Of a stretch of 21,260 nucleotides of DNA, positions 14,421-19,528 are shown one piece after another. Below the pieces are notes generated by a model that was given only the letters and a program-made list of their open reading frames with translations, made no database searches and had not been told where the DNA came from. The translations under genes and the position numbers were made by a program. Within the stretch, counting starts at the first letter, position 1. Each line of letters starts with the position of its first letter. The stretch covers positions 1 to 21,260 of the IMG/VR virus record IMGVR_UViG_3300036835_000385. The stretch is one strand, 5' to 3'. Source of the DNA: a virus.

Positions 14421-15882
14421 CCGGGTGGCACGCGAGAAGTTATGGGCGCCGGTCGAGGACAACCTCTCGTCGCGCGGCCCCAAACGCGCCCTCCAGCTCG
14501 TCGAGATGCCACCCTGGATCACCTGGCGGACGAGCTCGGAGTCCGCCCGGGCGATCCGGTGGATCGAGAAGTACCTTCCCGTCCCGGTCGGGTACGGCGC
14601 CGGCGAGCCGATGAAGCTCGCCGGGTTTCAGAAGCGGATCATCAAGACGATGTACGACCACCTAGCCGCGTTCGTCAGCATCCCCGCCGCCAACGGGAAG
14701 TCGACGCTCCTCGCGGCGGTCGCGGTCGAACGCCTCTGCCGCGGTGACGCGTACACGGAGGTGATCGTGCTCGCCACGAAGCGGGAGCAGGCGGCGATCA
14801 TGGTCGAGGCCGCCAAACGCTTCGTGAAAAGCGTCCCGGAGCTCGCATCACGGTGCGTCTGGTACGCGGACGCCGGCATCCTCGAGTTCAAGCCCACCGG
14901 CAGCCGCCTCCAAGCCCATCCGGCCAAGCTCTCGTCGCTGCAAGGGTTGAACTTCTCGCTCGCTGTTGTCGACGAGGTCGGGTTCGCCGACGATCCGCTG
15001 ATCGAAGCTCTCATCGCGAGGCTCGCCAAGAGACCCGACGCGCGGCTGATCGGGATCGGGACCCCCGGGTTCGAGCCGAACATGCTCCACCGGCTCCGCG
15101 AAGCCCACCACGACGGCAGCCTCCCCCGCGGTGTCGCCTACCTGGAATGGGCCGCCCCCGAGGGCGCCGACCTCCACGACCAGCGGGCGTGGCGGCAAGC
15201 GAACCCCGCGCTCGCCGCGGGGTTCATGGGACCCGACGCGCTCGCGATCCAGGCCGACCTCCTCCCCGAGCGTGCGTTCCGCGTCTACCACCTGGGCCAG
15301 TGGGTCGACCAGGCCGCCGGCTGGCTCCCCCCCGGCGCCTGGCAATCCAACCCCATCGCGGAACCACCCCCGCCCGACACCGACGTTGTCCTCGCGGTGG
15401 AAGGCACCTACCGGCGCACCCTCGCCGTCGTCGGGTGCGCACTCGACGGCACCCTGTTCTTCTGCTGGGCCGCCGAAGCAGCCACCGACGACGAGCTCCG
15501 CCAGGTCCTCGACCAGGCTTGCGCCCAGTGGAACGTCCTCGAGGTCACCTACCCGAAACGGATCCGCACCCGCCTGTTCGACCAGCTCCGCCACGCCGGG
15601 CTCCCCGTCGAACCCTGGGACTCGAAGCCCGACAACGAGGCCGCCTCGGCGAACGAGCTGTACCGGGCCATCATCGACGCCCGCGTCCCCCACGACCACC
15701 ACCCCCTCCTCGAGGAACACGTCGCCCAGCTCGCCGTCCGCACCAACGTCGACGGCTCGCTCCGGCTGACACGTCCCGATACCGGCCAGCACGTCGACGC
15801 AGCCCTCGCCGCCAGGGCCGCATGGTGGCGAGCCTTCCAGCTCGCCGACCACAACCCAGCCGAACCGATCCGCATCTACTGA
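14410..15882 (+). CDS. terL: Terminase large subunit (ATPase and nuclease)
   Basis: A 490-residue DNA-packaging motor. The ATPase half has a Walker A variant IPAANGKS (Lys97), Walker B LAVVDE (Asp188-Glu189) and a coupling motif LIGIGTPG (about 213-220). The C-terminal half is the RNase H-like nuclease: VVLAVEG near residue 327, an LEVTYPKRI strand, and HVDAALAARAAWW near the end. The first acidic residue is Glu331 where Asp is usual. It is the only head/packaging gene on the plus strand. The starts ATG 14410 and GTG 14425 have no ribosome-binding site, and an in-frame TAA at 14398-14400 excludes earlier starts. No separate small terminase gene was recognised. The HNH gene across the convergent terminator may assist, as in HK97-type packaging. 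Confidence 0.92.
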   Translation: MLRIRVAREKLWAPVEDNLSSRGPKRALQLVEMPPWITWRTSSESARAIRWIEKYLPVPVGYGAGEPMKLAGFQKRIIKTMYDHLAAFVSIPAANGKSTLLAAVAVERLCRGDAYTEVIVLATKREQAAIMVEAAKRFVKSVPELASRCVWYADAGILEFKPTGSRLQAHPAKLSSLQGLNFSLAVVDEVGFADDPLIEALIARLAKRPDARLIGIGTPGFEPNMLHRLREAHHDGSLPRGVAYLEWAAPEGADLHDQRAWRQANPALAAGFMGPDALAIQADLLPERAFRVYHLGQWVDQAAGWLPPGAWQSNPIAEPPPPDTDVVLAVEGTYRRTLAVVGCALDGTLFFCWAAEAATDDELRQVLDQACAQWNVLEVTYPKRIRTRLFDQLRHAGLPVEPWDSKPDNEAASANELYRAIIDARVPHDHHPLLEEHVAQLAVRTNVDGSLRLTRPDTGQHVDAALAARAAWWRAFQLADHNPAEPIRIY

Positions 15883-15979
15883 CCGCGACCGGATCCGGCC
15901 GTTGCCAGGCTGGGCACCAGCGCCCTGGGCTGTCCATCGCCAAATCGGACAGTGGGGACTCGCGGGGCGGCGGCGCGCT
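15883..15979. other. Convergent gap after terminase
   Basis: About 100 non-coding bases. An imperfect hairpin CCAGG...CCTGG encloses an inner GGGC...GCCC near 15905-15930 and may slow plus-strand transcription leaving the terminase. There is no T-run on the plus strand. No other feature is seen. Confidence 0.4.
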
Positions 15980-16000
15980 AAAAAACCGGGCTGCTAGCCC
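15980..16000 (-). terminator. Rho-independent terminator of the HNH operon
   Basis: On the minus strand GGGCT-AGC-AGCCC forms a short GC stem and is followed by GG and six T (16000 down to 15980). It overlaps the stop codon of the 29-residue gene. This is the cleanest intrinsic terminator in the window. Confidence 0.8.
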
Positions 16001-16083
16001 CAGCCGTTGAAGTACGCGATGACGACGAAGATCGCGATGACAACGAGTGCGACCTCTCCGATGGTGGGCGTGGTGAGTCTCAC
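15994..16083 (-). CDS. 29-residue single-pass membrane peptide
   Basis: GTG 16083 overlaps the stop of the 84-residue gene as GTGA, and the frame ends in TAG at 15994 just inside the terminator. The product begins MRLTTPTIGE and continues with VALVVIAIFVVIAYFNGWG, almost entirely one membrane helix. The stop/start coupling, the hydrophobic bias and the terminator placed at its end make chance unlikely. It is too short for family assignment; membrane peptides of this size can modulate lysis or superinfection. Confidence 0.6.
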   Translation of the reverse strand: MRLTTPTIGEVALVVIAIFVVIAYFNGWG

Positions 16084-16334
16084 CGCTTCCGTCCTCGGAC
16101 AGCGGAGCGTTTGCCTACCGCCCTGACTGCTGGGTTCCTGCTCCGCTTGATCCGCTTGAGCACGTGGCTGTAGCTGCCGCTCGTCGTCTTCCTCGCCGAG
16201 TAGGAGAGCGCGGCTCGTGCTCGCTTCGCCGTGTTGATCGGGTACTCCCTGGTTCTGGGGTAGGCGAACGCTGAGGAGGGGAGGCTCTTCACTCCATTCG
16301 CGGTCGACGCTTTGCCGGGTCTCGGTCTGGCCAT
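16080..16334 (-). CDS. Small basic phage protein (DUF6582-like motif)
   Basis: An 84-residue, very basic protein. The central segment SAFAYPRTREYPINTAKRAR and the following AALSYSARKTTSGSYSHVLKRIKR resemble a motif widespread in phages ('FAYP..R.YPI....RARAAL'), found next to head and terminase genes and of unknown function. The ATG at 16334 has GAGGAG seven bases upstream, within the end of the HNH gene. Its charge suggests nucleic-acid contact. A small-terminase role is possible by position but unsupported by motif. Confidence 0.72.
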   Translation of the reverse strand: MARPRPGKASTANGVKSLPSSAFAYPRTREYPINTAKRARAALSYSARKTTSGSYSHVLKRIKRSRNPAVRAVGKRSAVRGRKR

Positions 16335-16338
16335 CGCT

Positions 16339-16614
16339 TCACTCCTCGAGGTTGATGGCGCCCGCCCAGACTCTACGGCCGCGGGGTGACGCTGGCCGCT
16401 GGGCGAGCTGGCGTTGCCGGCCGAGCCGTCCGCCGAGGGTGCAGTTGCAGCGGCGGCATAGGACGCGGAGGTTCGCGGGGTCGTAGCGTCGGCCGCCCAA
16501 CACGAGGGGGACGACGTGGTCGACGGTGTCACCCCAGCCGCCGCACACAGCGCACGTGTGGCCGTCCCGCGCGAACACCATGGCCCTGACCTGGCGCCAC
16601 CGTCTGGTGCTCAT
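16339..16614 (-). CDS. HNH endonuclease
   Basis: A 91-residue HNH nuclease: Cys21-x-x-Cys24 (CAVC), the catalytic DH pair at Asp32-His33 (DTVDHVVPLVLGG), Asn48 (YDPANLRVLC) and Cys53-x-x-Cys56 (CRRC). This is the zinc-bound ββα-metal form. Free-standing HNH proteins next to terminase are needed for cohesive-end cleavage in HK97-like phages (established for HK97 gp74), so the gene probably takes part in packaging, here from a separate, convergent operon. I chose ATG 16614; a GTG at 16629 is an alternative. A weak promoter (CTGACG, 17 bp, TATCGG at 16660-16632, minus strand) lies upstream. Confidence 0.88.
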   Translation of the reverse strand: MSTRRWRQVRAMVFARDGHTCAVCGGWGDTVDHVVPLVLGGRRYDPANLRVLCRRCNCTLGGRLGRQRQLAQRPASPRGRRVWAGAINLEE

Positions 16615-16674
16615 GCCGCCGTGGTTCACTGCCGATAGATCAGGGTGGGGTTCACGTCAGGGAAAGGGAACACC

Positions 16675-17046
16675 ATGAAGTTCGCAGCACTCATCGCCAC
16701 CGTAGTCGTCGTGCTCACCGCCGCGGCCGCTGCGACAGCGGGCACGTCCAGTCTCCGTGTGATCGGGTCGAGTTCGTCGAGCGGGGACTTCGCGACGACG
16801 GCGCCGACCGCCCACGCCCGGGGTGTGCACGCCCTGTATCTGCGTGGCACCGGCCGGCACCTCGAGAACGGGATGGCCTGGGTGGCGTGCACGCGCGGCT
16901 CATCGCTGGGGTCGAAGCAGACGACGATCGGCAGGATGGTGTCCGGCCGGCTGTACCGGCTGCGGATGGCGTTCCCCGGCGACTGCCAGGTCACAGCGTC
17001 GGTGACGGGGTCGGGACCGATCAAGCTTCAGATCCTCGCCAGGTAG
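16675..17046 (+). CDS. Secreted protein of unknown function (moron candidate)
   Basis: A 123-residue protein with a clear signal peptide: MKFAALIATVVVVLTAAAAATAG, cleavage likely near residue 21-23. The mature part has two cysteines, in WVACTRG and GDCQVTAS, that could form a disulfide outside the cell, and a strand-rich pattern ending SGPIKLQILAR. It lies alone on the plus strand, diverges from the HNH operon and ends just before a large hairpin. An isolated transcription unit for an exported protein in a temperate phage fits a lysogenic-conversion gene. The start at 16675 follows a GGGAAAGGGAA purine run. No known family was recognised. Confidence 0.72.
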   Translation: MKFAALIATVVVVLTAAAAATAGTSSLRVIGSSSSSGDFATTAPTAHARGVHALYLRGTGRHLENGMAWVACTRGSSLGSKQTTIGRMVSGRLYRLRMAFPGDCQVTASVTGSGPIKLQILAR

Positions 17047-17048
17047 GT

Positions 17049-17116
17049 AGCGCTCTCCGCCGGCCCGCCCCGCTCCACCCCTGAAGGGGCGGGCGGGCCG
17101 GCGCCCCAAGCGCTCT
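17049..17116. terminator. Large nested GC hairpin (bidirectional terminator candidate) with flanking repeats
   Basis: CGCCGGCCCGCCC at 17058-17070 pairs perfectly with 17091-17103 (13 bp). Inside its loop CCCC-TGAA-GGGG (17078-17089) forms a second hairpin. AGCGCTCT occurs directly at 17049-17056 and 17109-17116 just outside. It begins a few bases after the stop of the secreted-protein gene. No T-run follows, so termination would rely on the very stable stem. Confidence 0.6.
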
Positions 17117-17234
17117 GAGGGAGTAGTAGTAGGCGGATCGGGGCGCACCTCCATTACCCCTCCCTCCCCCTCACCGTATTTCCACAGCCCTTGCACAGGG
17201 TTGTTCACAGGCCGGTGATTGCCTGCTGTCGCGC
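17117..17234. other. Non-coding block with DnaA-box-like cluster (candidate origin)
   Basis: The convergent intergenic region holds three CACAG elements starting at 17183, 17194 and 17206, 11 and 12 bp apart, all in one orientation. Two fall in DnaA-box-like nonamers: ATTTCCACA (17178-17186) and TTGTTCACA (17201-17209), the latter one mismatch from the actinobacterial TTGTCCACA. A pyrimidine tract (17141-17172) precedes them. The strand marker is undetermined. Origin function is inferred. Confidence 0.35.
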
Positions 17235-17271
17235 GGTCGGTAGCTCGGTCCGACCTCACCCACGTGTGGGC
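17235..17271 (-). terminator. Hairpins at the end of the leftward early operon
   Basis: GGTCGG (17235-17240) pairs with CCGACC (17250-17255) across a nine-base loop, and a second small stem CCCA-CGTG-TGGG lies near 17260-17271. Both sit just downstream of the annealing-protein stop at 17283 on the minus strand. No T-run is present, so this is a weak terminator assignment. Confidence 0.4.
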
Positions 17272-17282
17272 ACCACTACGGT

Positions 17283-18359
17283 TCACGGTGGCGTGTGGAG
17301 CGGGAGCTTCCCGCCGAGGATCGAGACGACGAGGTCCGCCTCGTCGCTGGTGAGGTTGTCGACCGCGTGGACGGGGTGGCCGACCAGCTCGCTGAGCAGG
17401 TCGAGGCGGGCCATCCCGTCGAGGTTCTTCTGCTCGAGAAGCTGGTACAGGTGCGTGCGCTGCGCTGGGCTGGCGAGCTCGGGGCCCGGCTCCGGTTCGA
17501 CCGGGTCGGCGAGCTGCTCGAGGATCGCCACCGTCCTGGCTTCGCTGCTATCGAGGGCAACCAGGAGCTGGCTGACCTCCCGGCCCGTTAGCTCCTTGCT
17601 CGACGTGATCTTCCGGCCGATCACCTCGCGGGCGAACTCCAGCCTCGACTGGCGGTCGGTGACACGGTGATCCCGGAACGTGGCGTTCAGCTTGCGGAGC
17701 TGGCCCGCCGTCGCCGGCGGCCCAGCGACGGCGGGCACGGGCAGCCCAGCTGGGAGCTGCTCGTCGATCGGATCAGGGTCAGGCGTGGGTTCCCACCATT
17801 CGCCCTCTTCCGGCTCCGGGTCGGGCACCGGATCCACCCGCCCGGCGGGCTGCGGACCATGGGCTGGGCGGGCTTCACCGGTGTACTCAGGCATCTCGTC
17901 GGCCGGGGTGGGCTCGAACCCGGCGAGCTGCATCACGAACCCCAGCGGCTGCCTCAGCGCTTTGCTGGTGGCCCTGGTCTGCGCCATCGATAGGACGGCG
18001 TAGTCGTCCCTGGTGCGCCACTTCGCCTCGCTCCGAAGGCAGACCGCTTCGGCGGCGCCTACCAGGCCGCCCGCCCTGTCCCGCGCTTCGACGCGGGCTA
18101 GGTAGCCGCCCTCGACGGGGCGCGTCCACTGGGTCGCCGGGAACACACCCACCAGCGACCCCAGCAGCGTCCACCCCTCGACACGGACGTACTCGCGGCC
18201 GCCGATCGGGTTGGACAGGCCGCGCTCGCGGATCACCCTGGCGAGCAGGTTCGACACGCCGACATAGCGTTCGAACGTGACGGCTGGGTCGACGCTGACG
18301 AGCGCGGCGGGGAGCTCGCCCTCCACCATCCCGATCTGTTCCAACGCAGGGTCGCTCAC
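17283..18359 (-). CDS. Probable single-strand annealing / ERF- or Rad52-like recombination protein
   Basis: A 358-residue protein. Residues about 25-155 contain YVRVEGWTLLGSLVGVFP, a VEARDRAGGLVGAAEAVC strand pair, and SMAQTRATSKALRQPLGFV then LAGFEPTPADEMP. The 'AQTRA...R....' helix and 'TPADEMP' end are shared with phage ERF/Rad52-type annealing proteins. An acidic Pro-rich linker (about 165-210) follows, then two related C-terminal helical domains (about 217-270 and 297-350), each ending with a 'LT..E...L...L' helix. Such proteins anneal single strands during phage recombination and replication. GTG 18359 overlaps the upstream stop by 4 bases. It is last in the leftward early operon and the only recombination/replication protein seen besides integrase. 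Confidence 0.6.
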   Translation of the reverse strand: MSDPALEQIGMVEGELPAALVSVDPAVTFERYVGVSNLLARVIRERGLSNPIGGREYVRVEGWTLLGSLVGVFPATQWTRPVEGGYLARVEARDRAGGLVGAAEAVCLRSEAKWRTRDDYAVLSMAQTRATSKALRQPLGFVMQLAGFEPTPADEMPEYTGEARPAHGPQPAGRVDPVPDPEPEEGEWWEPTPDPDPIDEQLPAGLPVPAVAGPPATAGQLRKLNATFRDHRVTDRQSRLEFAREVIGRKITSSKELTGREVSQLLVALDSSEARTVAILEQLADPVEPEPGPELASPAQRTHLYQLLEQKNLDGMARLDLLSELVGHPVHAVDNLTSDEADLVVSILGGKLPLHTPP

Positions 18360-18556
18360 TTCGGCAGCACCTCGATCTGGTCGAGCCACGCTTTCACCGT
18401 GAGCCCGTTGTCCATCGAGATGTCGCAATGCCACCTGTCCGGGGAACGCCGCAGCTCCAGGTTGTTCCAGGAGCCCGGGATCAACCTGGCGGCCTCGATG
18501 CGGCCCAAGGCTTTGCCGATCCGGACGCGCCTGTACACCAGCCCGCTGTCAGTCAC
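18356..18556 (-). CDS. Hypothetical 66-residue protein
   Basis: The product carries VYRRVRIGKALGRIEAARL, a NNLELRRSPDRWHCDISM segment and AWLDQIEVLPK. It is probably a small alpha/beta protein and no family was recognised. GTG 18556 is chosen because it overlaps the transglycosylase stop as GTGA and its own stop overlaps the next start the same way, matching the whole operon. A longer version from GTG 18589 would overlap the upstream gene by 37 bases. Confidence 0.65.
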   Translation of the reverse strand: MTDSGLVYRRVRIGKALGRIEAARLIPGSWNNLELRRSPDRWHCDISMDNGLTVKAWLDQIEVLPK

Positions 18557-19041
18557 CGGAGCCCGCACATTCGGCTGGTGTTCGGCCACGGCCCGAACCC
18601 GCGGGTCGCATACGCGGTGATCGCGACCGCCAATTGCTGCGCTGGTGTCCAGTGGTTCGCGGTGCCGCGTGATTGCAATAGCCGGCCGCCATAGGCGCGC
18701 ATGAACGACCAGTCCATTTGCAGGCCGCCGTAATAGGGGGCGCCACTGTCAGTCCAGCTCCCCTCATGGGAGTGGATGCATTGGAACGCGCCGATCAGCC
18801 CGACCAGGTGGTCAAGCTTGCGTGTGAGCAGCTCGCGGAGCCGCTGCGTGGTGCGCTGCTGCTGCCGGTAGCGCTGCGCCCACTTCTCAGGCCCGAGTCC
18901 GTTGAAGCGCACCTGGCCGTACCCGATTGTCCGATTCGCCTCGAGGTGGGGTGGGCGGGCGCCCCATGCTGCCACCGCCGCTGCGAGGCAGACGATCAGG
19001 CAGAGGAGCGCCGCCCACCGGCGAGAGCAGGTGGTGGTCAT
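18553..19041 (-). CDS. Secreted Rpf-like transglycosylase (lysozyme-fold muralytic enzyme)
   Basis: A 162-residue protein with an N-terminal signal peptide or anchor (about residues 8-27, RRWAALLCLIVCLAAAVAAW). A helical linker (about 52-78) follows, then a compact lysozyme-fold domain: FQCIHSHEGSWTD with the putative catalytic Glu93, YYGGLQMDWSFM, WTPAQQLAVAITAYATRGFGPWP, and a closing Cys near the end that may pair with Cys88. This order matches the transglycosylase-like domain of actinobacterial resuscitation-promoting factors, which cut the glycan between MurNAc and GlcNAc. It is not in the lysis cassette but in the leftward early/integration operon, and unlike the endolysin it should be exported. 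Entry, wall remodelling in the lysogen, or superinfection effects are possible. ATG 19041 overlaps the upstream stop (ATGA). Confidence 0.75.
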   Translation of the reverse strand: MTTTCSRRWAALLCLIVCLAAAVAAWGARPPHLEANRTIGYGQVRFNGLGPEKWAQRYRQQQRTTQRLRELLTRKLDHLVGLIGAFQCIHSHEGSWTDSGAPYYGGLQMDWSFMRAYGGRLLQSRGTANHWTPAQQLAVAITAYATRGFGPWPNTSRMCGLR

Positions 19042-19346
19042 GACCTGCCTCGCGTTTTGCGCCCGCGGCCCACGGGTTCAGGAGCGAATGGCACGTGACC
19101 TTCACCTTCGTGATTCCCAGAGCCCGTTACGGCCGGATCGCCCAGGCCGCGGACAGCCTGTTCCTCGAAATCCTTCAGAGCCCAGTACAGGTGGTTCTCG
19201 AGCGGCTGGGCTAGCTGGGCGATCCGCTCAGCCAGCTCGTCGCCGATCGTGTCGTCGAGGTCGGCGAGCGCATCGCCCATCCTGAGGACCGCTTGCTGCA
19301 GTTCACGGGAGCGGCGGAGCGCGATCTCGTGCGCGACCTGGCTCAC
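19038..19346 (-). CDS. Hypothetical coiled-coil-like protein, 102 residues
   Basis: The first 70 residues are highly helical with heptad-like hydrophobics (ALRRSRELQQAVLRMGDALADLDDTIG, then LAERIAQLAQPLENHLYWALKDFEEQA). The C-terminal 30 residues are Gly/Pro/Arg-rich and probably disordered. No family was recognised. GTG 19346 overlaps the upstream stop as GTGA and the stop overlaps the transglycosylase start as ATGA, so it is part of the coupled operon. Confidence 0.65.
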   Translation of the reverse strand: MSQVAHEIALRRSRELQQAVLRMGDALADLDDTIGDELAERIAQLAQPLENHLYWALKDFEEQAVRGLGDPAVTGSGNHEGEGHVPFAPEPVGRGRKTRGRS

Positions 19347-19528
19347 GGGCGCCCCCGGTTCAACTGGTCGCAGCGGGCCATGGCCATGGCGGCGTTCCGG
19401 ACTGGGTCGTAGTGGCCGGGCGGCCCGAACCGGGCGACCTCACGGTGGTTGTTCAGTCGGTCGAGGATCCAGAACGTCTGCCCCTCACGGGTGCCCTGGC
19501 TGAACACGTAGAAGCGCGGCCGCCTCAC
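19343..19528 (-). CDS. Hypothetical 61-residue protein
   Basis: The product reads RRPRFYVFSQGTREGQTFWILDRLN, then HREVARFGPPGHYDPVRNAAMAMARCDQLN, a small alpha/beta protein typical of short early phage genes. No family was recognised. GTG 19528 overlaps the stop of the 101-residue frame as GTGA, in keeping with the operon. An ATG at 19576 in the same frame would add 16 residues and start inside the left 25-bp repeat, but it has no ribosome-binding site. Confidence 0.62.
   Translation of the reverse strand: MRRPRFYVFSQGTREGQTFWILDRLNNHREVARFGPPGHYDPVRNAAMAMARCDQLNRGRP

Noticed and set aside
14848-15852. Long open frame on the minus strand opposite the terminase
   Set aside because: Long antisense frames are expected in GC-rich coding DNA. 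The plus-strand product has clear terminase motifs and the antisense product has none.
14410-15882. Small terminase subunit next to the large subunit
   Set aside because: No frame adjacent to the terminase has the expected HTH plus coiled-coil layout. The 84-residue basic protein is too short and lacks that motif.
17260-17271. Second parS-like element containing CACGTG
   Set aside because: The bases flanking CACGTG (CC and TGGG) do not match parS. The element is better read as a small hairpin.
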